A stretch of DNA of 12,695 nt from Larix sibirica. Taxonomy: Eukaryota > Streptophyta > Pinopsida > Pinales > Pinaceae. Below the pieces are notes generated by a model. It was not told the DNA's origin. It saw only the letters and a program-made list of their open reading frames with translations, and searched no databases. Location of the stretch: positions 15,817 through 28,511 of the forward strand of contig NWUY0300069881.1 in NCBI GenBank assembly GCA_004151065.3, in the 5' to 3' direction. This document shows positions 1-8,234 of the stretch, piece after piece (the first letter of the stretch is position 1; the number at the start of each line of letters is the position of its first letter). A program made the position numbers and the translations under genes.

Positions 1-480
1 TATAATCCCTGCGGAGCAGGGACTAATAAAATATCATAAATCTAGGGCTTAACAACCGAGGTATTACAAGCATGGAACGATCTTTGTTTAAATAGTTAAG
101 CATGGATTGTGTTGTAAGAAGCCTAAGTGATATTTAGAGTATTCTATTTTATTAATTATATCCTTTGTCTATCTTTCTTCAACAAAATATTTATGGTTGA
201 ATTGAAATTTAAACTTTAATTTTTAGTTAAATATTATTATTTAATATGTTAATTGTCATTGTATTAGTTCACTTTTTAGAAACCTTTGGAGAATTGTTTC
301 AAAATTGTTTCTTTTAAAAAGAAATGACATTTACTTTTGCTCTTTTGCAAATGCCTACACTTAGAATATAATTTTGTTTAGCATTTATAATTAATATTAT
401 TTCCTTAGATTAAGAAAACAAAGAATAAAAAAACGTTTACTTTAAAGACATCCAAAATATTTGAAACCTCATCGAAAGGT
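1..480. other. AT-rich non-coding DNA with a short hairpin at its left edge
   Basis: No coding region is supported here. The one distinct structure is a perfect 7-bp inverted repeat, TCCCTGC-GGA-GCAGGGA, at 6-22. The string around it (AATCCCTGCGGAGCAG) resembles part of the SINE at 2301-2465 (AACCCCTGCGGATGCAG on the + strand), so this edge may be the end of a truncated repeat. The match is only about 16 bases. The rest is A/T-rich with homopolymer runs and no open frame of note. Confidence 0.5.
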
Positions 481-599
481 TGAAAGGTTGTTAGGCCATC
501 ACTTCAGAGGATTGTTCCATCCCAAACAAAATATAGTCTAATTGGGTTTCTTTTTTTGGGTGTAACCCTTGTTATTTATGCAAGTTATTTATCCCCTTG

Positions 600-1215
600 C
601 TTCCTCTATAATCTTTTCTGTTACGAAAAATCTATCCAACCTTTTTAAAACCCCATCCCTAACACTTCTAAACTTTACCATGTTGGAACTCGCTTAGTAG
701 GTTCTATGTCACAAAGTCTTAGTTCTTCAAACATTTGATAGAAGTAATCAACTACGTGATCCTATCTGGCACCTTTCCTCCATACTTAGAATGCCTTCAT
801 TGTCAAGTTTAAATCAACCCACAAAGTAACATTGCCATTTTTTGCCATGCCTTGCAATCTAAAATCGTCCTTGAAAGCCCTTGTTCTTCGCAAGGACCAT
901 GCATATTGATGATGGAAAAATCTTTCTCCAGTGCCTTTGACCCTAATTTGGTATGCATACCCATAATGAGAAATGACGAAGTTCCATTGGTGCCTTCCAC
1001 TTATTACTATACCTCCTAACATTCCATCTAAATTTAATGAACAATAGGACCAATCTTTTAAACAAGAGGACAATATTTTCACTAATTTTGTCCTCTAACA
1101 TAATTTCATAAATCATTAGCACATCCAACTTGTAATTGGTAAATTATATTTCAATGAATAAATTATTGTACTAGGTACTTGCTACCCCTCTTGTGTTCAA
1201 GGAAATGAGAAGCAT
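600..1215 (-). pseudogene. Degenerate LINE (L1-type) ORF2 endonuclease domain
   Basis: Read on the minus strand with several frame changes and stops, this stretch follows the order of an apurinic-type endonuclease of plant non-LTR retrotransposons. The start MLLISLNTRG (1186-1215) matches the family opening of the type MKILSWNxRG. DVLMIYEIMLEDKI (about 1088-1131) fits the catalytic DVLxLQET-like motif, with the expected Q-E-T partly lost. GGIVIS (about 1000-1017) fits the usual GGIxxxW segment. NMHGPCEEQ (about 880-907) fits the conserved NVYGPC segment. LWVDLNLT (about 803-830) fits the GGDFN motif with residues missing, and LDRFFV (about 623-641) fits the SRLDRFL motif near the domain end. 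Order and spacing agree with the family, so recognition is firm even though each motif is decayed. I see no reverse transcriptase to the left, so the copy is truncated or decayed beyond recognition. It cannot encode a working protein. Confidence 0.68.
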
Positions 1216-2002
1216 GGGTTCACCCTATCAGAGGCATTCTCTATTCTAAGGCCCCCCTTGACTTGATAGTCAGTTGTTTTCCTTCTTTAACTTATTTTTA
1301 GGCTTTCTTTATTGCTAATGACAAGTAAGATTTCCAACCAACTATAGAGGGTTGTCCAAGATCCAAGGCCAGACCTCCCTCTATCCCCATATCTTCTTTT
1401 TGATTGGTAACCTTCCTATGTCTTAACTTATATGAAACAAATTTCTTCCTTCTACCTCATCATTAGTTACCTCCATCTCACATATCATTCTACTCATTAA
1501 GGATAATCCTTCGACCTTTGAATATGCTTATCTACCTAAGATGGACCCAAGGGAAATTCTTCAAATACAAGAGAGGTTTTGGAGGTATGAGCTGCTAGCG
1601 CTGTCAAAAATCATCACGAGAATAGTTAGGGCCTCTATCTATTACAAGTCGCTGACCTGTTATGTCTGTCACTAAGGGAGCTGTTGTTTATGTAAGCCAC
1701 CAAATTTGTTGGAGAGGAGCCATTGGAGCTGGTGTCAGTATCATTAGATGCTAACTGATAGATACCAACAACGCTAAGGATAAATTCATGTTCTTGTGTT
1801 GAACTCGTAAATAGATTGGTGGTTGGAGGGTTTTCTAGTTCTTGGTAGGCCGCTTAGGAATCCAACTTTGTGCTAGAATTCTCTCCATAATGGAACTCAA
1901 AAGCAAGCCAACCGTGGATAAGAATGTAACTCTACTAAATACCAAGCTTTTTCCATCCAAAAATGGAGAGGACTATCTGAAACTTGTTTCCCCATTAACC
2001 AT
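1216..2002. other. Intergenic stretch, no gene recognised
   Basis: This lies on the 5' side of the minus-strand LINE ghost and could hold its remaining ORF1 end, but I found no zinc knuckle or other ORF1 motif and every frame is broken by stops. No promoter, RNA gene or repeat pair was recognised. Confidence 0.4.
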
Positions 2003-2009
2003 CTAGTTA
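2003..2009 (+). repeat. Left target-site duplication of the MITE
   Basis: CTAGTTA lies directly against the left inverted end and is repeated exactly at 2226-2232 against the right end. This position and identity are what transposition of the 2010-2225 element would leave behind. Confidence 0.75.
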
Positions 2010-2225
2010 GGCAGTAAGCTAAACGTTCTATGATTTGTACTTTTCTCATGATTTTTGTCGGAATCTAGCTATGAAATTTTTGTTGAAATTGCAATTTTGA
2101 TCGCAAAAATGGATTTAGCACCGTCAATTATCCTTGGGCACCTCGATTATGCAATCTCAACTGAATTTTGGTTGGAAAAATTGCCAGAAAATAAGTACAA
2201 ATCATAGAGCATTTAGCTTATTTCC
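2010..2225. mobile_element. MITE, 216 bp, with 33-bp terminal inverted repeats and 7-bp TSD
   Basis: The left end 2010-2042 (GGCAGTAAGCTAAACG...) and the reverse complement of the right end 2193-2225 (GGAAATAAGCTAAATG...) agree at 29 of 33 positions. They are flanked by an exact direct repeat, CTAGTTA, at 2003-2009 and 2226-2232. Weaker arm similarity continues inwards, for example GTTGAAATTGCA against GTTGAGATTGCA, so the whole element can fold back on itself. No open frame lies inside, as expected for a non-autonomous DNA transposon. A 7-bp duplication does not settle the superfamily: hAT usually makes 8 bp, Mutator 9-11 bp and PIF/Harbinger 3 bp. One degraded outer base could make it an 8-bp hAT duplication. 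Confidence 0.8.
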
Positions 2226-2232
2226 CTAGTTA
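2226..2232 (+). repeat. Right target-site duplication of the MITE
   Basis: An exact copy of CTAGTTA that abuts the right inverted end at 2225. It pairs with 2003-2009. Confidence 0.75.
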
Positions 2233-2300
2233 AAGCTATGGATCCCCTCATGTACAATGATCATCCGAACATTCAACCACTTCTTATACTTGGCAACTTT

Positions 2301-2465
2301 GTTTTTTACGTGGAAGTTGATCACAGGGGGCTAATCCGCACCACGCCAACCTGGATTATAAGGCCTAACCCCTGCGGATGCAGATGAGTTGAACCCACGA
2401 CCTCATGACAAAGAGCCCTTAGCAGTGGAGGGTCCAACCACCTGCACTACCATCACGGGGCTATT
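2301..2465 (-). mobile_element. tRNA-derived SINE, copy 1 (minus strand)
   Basis: On the minus strand an A-box-like TAGTGCAGGTGG (2438-2449) is followed by a B-box-like GGTTCAACTC (2386-2395). Their starts are 54 bp apart, compatible with a tRNA-type internal Pol III promoter having a long variable region. About 85 bp of body follows and ends in an A-rich tail (GTAAAAAAC at 2301-2309 read in reverse). Imperfect flanking direct repeats, CTTGGCAACTTT at 2289-2300 and CTTCACAACTTT at 2466-2477 (10 of 12 identical), look like target-site duplications and set the boundaries. The body segment GGTTGGCGTGG...CCCCCTGTGAT (2320-2353) is shared in diverged form with copy 2 at 7508-7766. Mismatches to the box consensus suggest an old, probably silent copy. 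The parent tRNA cannot be named from this. Confidence 0.68.
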
Positions 2466-3213
2466 CTTCACAACTTTCAATTAAAATGTCTACACACACT
2501 ACATGCACATGCAAGTCTACTCCAATATTCCACTCTGCCCTCCCCCTCACTGCTCATCGGTCGGTTGAACACGTTGACGCTGGATGTCCCATTCAAAGAA
2601 TTAAAGCATCCATATTCATAGGAGCTACACGAATTGGAAGCGAGTCATTTTAAATTGTGAGAGAAAGCAGTTCAATAGCAACATCTCTCTTCATGGCATT
2701 GGTGCTATATAAATTAATAATAAAAGTGGAACAAAAATCAAAAGATTTCACTATTCCTCGAAGAAGAAATTTCATTTACCTTTGTGAGAAAGGCATGCAT
2801 GCACTTAACACTAAGCGTCACGACCGCTAAAGCGGAAAAATAGTTTGACAGTAGACTCTTGATGGCAGTAATGTAACATACATGGATTTAGTATAACACC
2901 TTAAAAATTAACTTTAAGATGGACAAGCATTAACAACTTTACCATGGATGATAGATGCGTAACATCTTTTGTTTATAAAGTAAATATACTATATAAAATA
3001 AATCGTTCGCATAAAATAATTCAAAAAAAATATTAAATAAATATGTGTATATTTTTATTTTTATTTAGGTTTTTTAAATCATGATTAAGAATGGTTTCGT
3101 GATTTCGATTAACAAATTTAATAAAGTTATATATAATGTATGTATCTTTTATGTATTCATGTATATATTTGATAGATTTGAAAATGTTTTAACAAATAAA
3201 GAGAATATCATTT
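2466..3213. other. Non-coding stretch with an isolated TATA-like motif
   Basis: No gene is supported. A good TATA-type string, CTATATAAATTA, sits at about 2705-2717, but no coding region follows it. A CATGCATGCA string near 2794-2803 resembles a plant RY element. Both could be chance or relics of an old promoter. A small palindrome, CCGCTAAAGCGG, lies at about 2824-2835. From about 2990 the DNA becomes extremely A/T-rich. Confidence 0.35.
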
Positions 3214-3343
3214 ATTTAAAAAAAATTATAATAATTTTTTTTAATAAAATTAAGAAATTCAAATACAATCCCATATTCATTTAAAAAAAATTATAATAAT
3301 TTTTTTTAATAAAATTAAAAAATTCAAATACAATATCATATTC
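3214..3343 (+). repeat. Tandem duplication, 2 x 65 bp, each with an A8/T8 palindrome
   Basis: Units 3214-3278 and 3279-3343 repeat with a period of exactly 65 bp and differ at only about three positions. Each unit carries a perfect hairpin with 11-bp arms, AAAAAAAATTA / TAATTTTTTTT, and a TAA loop (3218-3242 and 3283-3307). The high identity suggests a fairly recent local duplication by replication slippage at the hairpin. No coding content is present: the open frame crossing it is low-complexity Asn/Ile/Lys sequence. Confidence 0.9.
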
Positions 3344-4011
3344 ATTATAAAGTTCTCCAATAAATATTAACCGACTTAGTTCAATTTGCAATAATAATTT
3401 TTTATCAACCAACAAATCACTAACAAGTGTTTCAAAAACAAAAGTAAGAAGCAAATTGTAAGATGTCTTATCATTATCATATTTATAAGATTCGATATAT
3501 CATCCAACTAATTTTTCTACATCAACATCACCCACATTGAATAATGACAAACATTCATTCCAAAAATCAATTTGAAGACAAAGTCAACATCCTATCTCAA
3601 GTCACAAAACAAAAAGATAACTTCAAAAAATCATATATCTTGTTCCCTAACATACTACCTAAAGTCTCTTGGAAAATACAAAACTTATTGAATAGGGATA
3701 CATTTTGCAGACAAATCGATTGACCACTTTTCACATTTTTGAACGACAAAACATTTTGAAGAGAGAAAGCTTATAATATACTTTTAATAAATTTGATAAT
3801 AATATAAGGGATAATAATATAAAAGATCATGATGTGAAAGGAATCGTTAATAATTAGATATATGAGAGGGACTTATTATATAATTTTTATTTGAAGTAAT
3901 CTATTTAATTTAGGTTTTGGATTTTATGGTTGGTTTTGGTTGGAATTTTATAATTTTTGTTGGTAAAATTTATATTTATAAGTGTTTAAATTGTATTTTT
4001 TAATCTATATA
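3344..4011. other. AT-rich DNA, nothing recognised
   Basis: Very A/T-rich sequence with no credible open frame, RNA gene or transposon end. It includes short simple runs such as repeated AATAATATAA around 3790-3830 and a TTGGTTTTGGTTGG-like run around 3930-3945. Confidence 0.5.
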
Positions 4012-4149
4012 TAGATTCAACACTTTCGAATATCCCATTGACATACAAATTATGCAATTTCCATAACTAATATATGTGNATAGATTCAACACTTTCGAAT
4101 ATCCCATTGACATACAAGTTATGCAATTTCCATAACTAATATATATGAT
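4012..4149 (+). repeat. Tandem duplication, 2 x 69 bp, with an ambiguous base at the join
   Basis: Units 4012-4080 and 4081-4149 begin TAGATTCAACACTTTCGAAT and repeat with a period of exactly 69 bp. Apart from an A/G change (AAATTATG against AAGTTATG) they differ only near the join. The sole N of the window, at 4079, falls two bases before the second unit starts. Either this is a recent tandem duplication or the assembler left an overlap unmerged at a scaffold join. The sequence alone cannot decide. Confidence 0.9.
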
Positions 4150-4689
4150 TTTAATATTTTATAAAGATTTCCAACTAGAGTTTTGACAAAATATGACAGA
4201 AAATATGTTCATACAAAATTTAAAACTTAAAAGATTTAGGTCACCTTTTTATTTAATTTAACCATTAATCAATACTTTTGGCATTAATATGGTTATTAAC
4301 TTGTATTTGTATTAATAATTGTGTGCACTTCGTGTTCAAAACTCTAAGCTATGTGTGTGAGTAGGTTTAGACATTCTTTATAAAAGTACATTTACTTCCA
4401 TTTTAGCAAAGATTAGATTTTTCAAAAATGTTTACAATAAAAGGCATAAATTAAGAGATTGACTTGGAGTAATATACATAAAAAAAAAGTATATCACTTT
4501 TTAAAGTCTCAAATATAATAAGTTAAGTTTACATAAGAAAAGAAGATGACCATTTTACATGAAAGAGCATTGGATATAGAAAAGTAGAACCATTTTTAGA
4601 TTAAAATAGAAAAATAGATCTCAAATATTTTTTGGAGCATCAAATAATATATGAAGATTAACAAAAATGGGTTGCAAGGTTTTGCCTTT
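4150..4689. other. AT-rich DNA, nothing recognised
   Basis: No coding region or repeat pair is supported. The right end may include more of the decayed gypsy integrase, since that region should begin about 50-60 codons before 4690, but no motif is readable there. Confidence 0.4.
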
Positions 4690-5666
4690 CATAAAAGTGT
4701 CAAGACCGATCTAGTTGCATATATTTTTCTTAAATAGGTATAAAAATTACATGTAATTTTAAAGGTCATTATTGGTAACCACGATATAAATTTACAGGTA
4801 ACTTTGGAAGGAACTCCATGCAAAAATGGGCACGAGTCCGGCCTACCATCATCGATAGATGGGCACACAAATTTTTTTTATAAACTATTGAAGGGTATCT
4901 TCCTACTGACACTTCTAAAAAGCTAGAATGATGCAAGTGGATTCCTTTGGCAAATTGTTGTTGCAGTACCCTCTGCAAACAACTACTAAAATGACCCATT
5001 GCAAGTCTTATATGGATATGAACCATTATGCATCGATGACTATCTACCTAGCAATTTCATAGTTCATGTAGTGGGAGATCACCTACAATGAACATAAGAG
5101 GTGTTATAAATTCTCGAGAATGATCTCCACACTAGATGGGATATGATGAAACAATAAGCAAACCAATGAAGGACCAACAATAATTTCAATTAGGATGTTG
5201 GGTGTACTTACATTTCTAGCCATGCAAGTAAGGTTTACTATAAAATAAAGGAAATAGCAAGTTAGCACCTAGATTCTATGGACCCTGCAAGAATCAAATG
5301 AATTGGGGAAGTTGCATATGATCTATTGTGGACTTCAAAAATTCACAATATGTTCCATGTTTCTTGCCTTAAGAAGGTTATAAATCATAATATTCTTGTA
5401 TGCACAAAGCTTCCAAGTTTGATTAAGAGTGTAAATGAAACCAAGATGCACCGTAATCATCCATATAAAAGGAACTTCGGTTTTGGCAAGTGAAGGAATA
5501 CTTCATCTAGTAGAAATATTTTCCAATGGAAATGCCATTTGGGACACCATACAATTTATACTATAATACCTAAAGTTGCCTAAGCTTTGGGAGCAAATGG
5601 AAATGCCATTTGTGACACCAAATAATTTATACTATAATACCTAAGTTTCCCCAAGCTTCGGGAGCA
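4690..5666 (+). pseudogene. Decayed Ty3/gypsy pol: integrase core to C-terminal tail
   Basis: Fragments of a plant Ty3/gypsy integrase appear in the right order across frames. A KLHxxxKxIIGNHD segment (4738-4785) matches the family's KLHGxPxxIVSDRD, in which the second catalytic Asp sits. WKELHAKMGT (4805-4834) follows, then an AYHH segment (4841-4852) in place of AYHPQTDGQ. YGYEPL (5011-5028) matches the conserved LYGxxP after the core. KLAPRFYGPC (5259-5288) and IHNMFHVSCLKKV (5341-5379) match the KLxPRxxGPF and IHxVFHVSxLKK signatures of the C-terminal region. Multiple stops and frameshifts make it non-functional. gag, protease, reverse transcriptase and RNase H are absent from the window, so this is the 3' part of a broken element. 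The order fits elements with pol running directly into the 3' LTR. Confidence 0.85.
5525..5666 (+). repeat. Tandem duplication, 2 x 71 bp, at the end of gypsy pol
   Basis: Units 5525-5595 and 5596-5666 begin AATGGAAATGCCATTTG and end in a GGGAGCA string, with a period of exactly 71 bp and roughly 88% identity. The duplication covers the end of the decayed pol region just before the LTR. Since 71 is not a multiple of three it would shift frame, which fits duplication after coding function was lost. Confidence 0.85.
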
Positions 5667-5681
5667 ACATTGAATGGGGAA

Positions 5682-6170
5682 TGTGTTAAGTACTTCCATA
5701 ATTATGTTGACTTAGTATTATTAATAAGGTCCATATTGTTGGCTTGGTAGGTGTGTGACTAGGCATAGTTATGAAGTCACCAAATAAGGTCCATATTACC
5801 TCAATATGTGATAAGGTTAGAGATAAGGTAGATATCACTGAGTAGACTTTGTGTGGTGTGTAAGGAAGACTCATAAGCTTATAATAAGGATTAAAGATGG
5901 ATTACCTTTATATGTACATTAATTGTATTGCATTTAGTTAGTGTTATATTGGATAGCATCCTCTCTATAATAGAGTTTGACATTATAATACAACTTGTTT
6001 ACATTCTTATGTTCCATCATTGTCTAAGTGTTTTAGTGTTTTTCTTCTTTTGCTATTGGTCGAGGTTTTGGTTAAATGGTTACATTATGTACCTAAAGTT
6101 CACCTCAATTGCATTTGACTTATCTCTTTTTGACATATTGGTTATGCCCTATTGCTAGTAGTAGTGTGCA
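5682..6170 (+). mobile_element. Probable 3' LTR of the gypsy element (right end uncertain)
   Basis: A purine-rich GAATGGGGAA (5672-5681) lies just before TGTGTTAAG, matching a polypurine tract followed by the TG that starts an LTR (5682 or 5684). The following DNA is non-coding and carries a 15-nt direct repeat, AATAAGGTCCATATT, at 5723-5737 and 5783-5797, a pattern common in U3 promoter regions. No 5' LTR copy exists in the window for comparison. The right boundary is only a guess at a CA near 6170. Confidence 0.45.
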
Positions 6171-6598
6171 TATCCTTCATCATCCTTATATCATACTCCC
6201 ACTCCCATTTTTATTATTGTCTTTGTTTTTCTTTTGTATTATTTAGTTTAGGATAGCCATCATCTCCCTAGATTCCTCCACGTTGTTTATCTTGTCTTCG
6301 ACTACCCCTGCAACTATATACTCGGTTTCACAAAAAAAGTCAATTGAGCCATGAACATGCTTTTTTTTGTTGCAGGTGTGTTTTGGGTCGAGGGGGGGAA
6401 ATAAAAAGACACGCCATGTTTTCTTCTTTTGATGATGCAACCCTCCTCGATGCACCCATATGCTTGAGCTCCTAAACTCTTTATTAAATGGGTGAAGAAT
6501 GTTGTGCAACATATAGTTAGCCTCATTCGTCATGCCCTCCCTAATGACTTATTATTTGTTTAGTTATATTTTTCCTACCTCATCCTAATGTCACTTTG
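6171..6598. other. Non-coding stretch between LTR and minus-strand ghost
   Basis: The sequence is pyrimidine-rich on the + strand. Two overlapping minus-strand frames (6243-6533 and 6314-6526) are short, match nothing I recognise and contain no family motif. They might be the downstream end of the ghost at 6599-7390, but nothing shows this. Confidence 0.3.
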
Positions 6599-7390
6599 CT
6601 ACTTCTTGTTGATGGTGGTCGTCCTCTTCATCTTGATGGTTTCTTTCCTCTTTGTCCTTTGCTCCCTAGCTATTGAGGATTCTAAAGGATTTACTTGAGC
6701 CTTATTCTTCAGTTCTAGATTTAGGTACCATACTAATTGGCAACCCCATTCCTTAATGAAGGCCAAATTTGGATTCAACCTAAGCCTATCTATCATTTTA
6801 GATATCCCTATTGAGTTTTACCTTGATCCTCCTAGCCACATATAATAAGTAAACACCCTTTCCTCCCTACCTACTGAGTCATTGTTGATCATCTTCAATG
6901 CTTCCCTACCATGACACTGATTACCCACTTGCCTCTCTTCATCACACCCTCTAGAGCTATCTTGCCACCATAATTTGATTTCAGAGTGTTGCGAGTGGTT
7001 GTCTCCATCATTGGCATCAACCTCCTTAACATTCAATCATATATTTGTGACATCAATGCCATTTCCCTCGTTGGAGTTTGCTTGCCACACCAACTCTATA
7101 CCATCAATGTTAACATTCTTTGGGTCATGTATTGAGACATTGATATTGCTAACTCGATCTTGTTATGCTCCATCACGCCCACACACAAAATTGACATTAG
7201 ATTGTCGGGGTTCCCCTTACTTCAATGCTTCAAAAGCTTGGCCCTTGATATACAAGTCTATTAAAGCTCTCAGCTCCTGATAATACCCCTCTTCTAATAG
7301 GTTAGACTATGAGCTGTGCTGGGGCTTAGCTTTTTAGTCAACCTCATGTCATACAAATCTTGATCAATGTCCATCCTCATTGGTCGTCAT
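6599..7390 (-). pseudogene. Possible decayed coding region of unknown identity
   Basis: Read on the minus strand from about 7380 to 6818, one frame has about four stops in roughly 187 codons, about half of what random sequence would give. It yields a charged, water-soluble-looking sequence (for example LTKKLSPSTAHSL, then NVNIDGIELVW, then a short CDEERQVGNQCHG segment). A +1/-1 change then leads into a second open stretch at 6599-6796 (IDRLRLNPNLAFIKEWGCQL, then a Lys/Arg-rich tail). I do not recognise a domain. The two cysteines and one histidine do not form a complete zinc knuckle. It could be a LINE ORF1 or other transposon gag-like relic, a captured gene fragment, or chance. No TATA box or splice structure supports a live gene. 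Confidence 0.28.
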
Positions 7391-7507
7391 CTCGTCAATG
7401 CCAAATGCTAACCAAGTTAATTATCATTTCAATCTTGTATCTAAAGGTTGTAGTCAATTTCTTGGCTTATTAGAATTTGGCATTGTCACCAAGTATTTAT
7501 ACTATGA

Positions 7508-7522
7508 TTTTTTTTTTTTTTT
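7508..7522 (-). repeat. Poly(A) tail of SINE copy 2
   Basis: Fifteen consecutive T on the + strand mark the reverse-transcribed 3' end of the minus-strand element. The length is preserved although the boxes have decayed, either because the tail re-expanded or because the insertion is not very old. Confidence 0.6.
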
Positions 7523-7766
7523 ACTATTTTAATTCTTTTTTGTTGCTAGTTTGTTAGTGACTTGCGAGAGTAGCTCGTGGTATAAGAAACCACGACCTAG
7601 GGGCATCAAAGCCATCAAAATCACATGGGGATCATACCTGCCCTGGGCCACACCAACCCTTAATATGGATGGAATTTTAAATGTCTCCTCCCGACTATCT
7701 TGCGGAGTTAGAACTCAAGTCACCATGCAAAACGAAACCTGTGGAAATCGATTACACTAGTGGAAA
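7508..7766 (-). mobile_element. tRNA-derived SINE, copy 2 (minus strand) with poly(A) tail
   Basis: The + strand shows 15 T in a row at 7508-7522, which is a poly(A) tail for an element read leftwards. On the minus strand an A-box-like TAGTGTAATCGA (7748-7759) and a B-box-like AGTTCTAACTCC (7704-7715) are 44 bp apart start to start, the spacing in a real tRNA. Both boxes have several mismatches, so activity is unlikely. About 150 bp after the boxes carries GGTTGGTGTGG...CCCCATGTGAT (7620-7659), which aligns with the same core in copy 1 (2320-2353) with a short indel. An AGCTCGTGGT/ACCACGAGCT-type hairpin lies near the 3' end (about 7570-7593). No convincing target-site duplication was found. 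The 69-codon + strand frame across this region is a by-product of the SINE, not a gene. Confidence 0.6.
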
Positions 7767-8190
7767 TTAAATTTACCATTTTAAAATATTATATTAATAT
7801 GTTAGTTGTGCTTAATTTTGTAATTTAATGAAGAGAGAGGACACACTCAACATGAACCCAAGATCGACTATTTATTAATATTGCTTTTTAACCAAGTCCA
7901 CTTAGTTGTAGTAAAGGATAAATCGATGGGAGTTTCTCATAGTCGTCCATGTTGATTCAATTCTCAATGTAAAATAACGCTGACAATGACATGTCCAAAA
8001 AAGATAATCCCCTAATTTCAAATCATCTCAAAGCCCAATACCAATAAATACGAATAAATACCAATGCGATATGGAAATTTGGAACATCTAACCCCCCAAA
8101 ACAGGGAGTGTTAGAAAAAAAATTGATTAACTCGGGACATTCGACAAAACGAACCAATGAAATGCATCCTAGAGTGTACGTGATTGATAA
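7767..8190 (+). promoter_or_regulatory. Likely promoter region of the PGP synthase gene
   Basis: This is the only stretch between SINE copy 2 and the gene's open frame, so the promoter should lie here unless there is an upstream non-coding exon. CCAAT strings occur at about 8038-8042 and 8153-8157, and AT-rich TATA-like strings (AATAAATAC, twice) at about 8043-8060. AAAGCCCAAT at about 8032-8041 contains AGCCCA, the core of plant site II/TCP elements seen in many housekeeping and organelle-protein genes. Each motif is short and could be chance. The transcription start cannot be placed. Confidence 0.35.
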
Positions 8191-8216
8191 GGAATCTTCT
8201 CTTACCGAACGGTCCT

Positions 8217-8228
8217 ATGGAGGGCTGA
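8217..8228 (+). promoter_or_regulatory. Upstream ORF, three codons (Met-Glu-Gly-stop)
   Basis: ATGGAGGGCTGA lies 83 bases before the preferred start codon, out of frame with it. Its start context has G at +4. If transcription begins upstream of 8217, scanning ribosomes would meet it before the PGP synthase start. Confidence 0.45.
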
Positions 8229-8234
8229 ATTTCA

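Noticed and set aside
2700-2830. A cryptic gene start after the CTATATAAATTA TATA-like motif
   Set aside because: No coding frame, splice pattern or known leader follows it, and such strings are frequent in AT-rich DNA.
3081-3284. 67-codon + strand frame of Ile/Lys/Asn/Phe
   Set aside because: Composition follows the extreme AT content and it runs into the 65-bp tandem repeat. No protein character.
4769-5026. 85-codon minus-strand frame
   Set aside because: It is antisense to the integrase remnants that read clearly on the + strand.
5928-6158. 76-codon + strand frame within the presumed LTR
   Set aside because: Phe/Ile/Leu-rich low-complexity sequence in T-rich DNA, without any domain. Best explained by LTR non-coding sequence.
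480-7390. A single long minus-strand LINE with ORF1 at 6600-7390 and ORF2 at 600-1215
   Set aside because: More than 5 kb separates them, far more than the ORF1-ORF2 distance in plant LINEs, and the gap is not explained by the gypsy piece alone. No ORF1 motif was seen either.
7568-7636. A + strand tRNA-like reading (TAGCTCGTGG, then GGATCATACC) inside the second SINE
   Set aside because: It has an A-box-like and a B-box-like string about 53 bp apart but lacks a matching acceptor stem. The minus-strand reading has better spacing and a poly(A) tail in the right place.
7551-7760. 69-codon + strand frame
   Set aside because: It lies entirely inside the minus-strand SINE, whose tRNA-like boxes and poly(A) tail explain the sequence.
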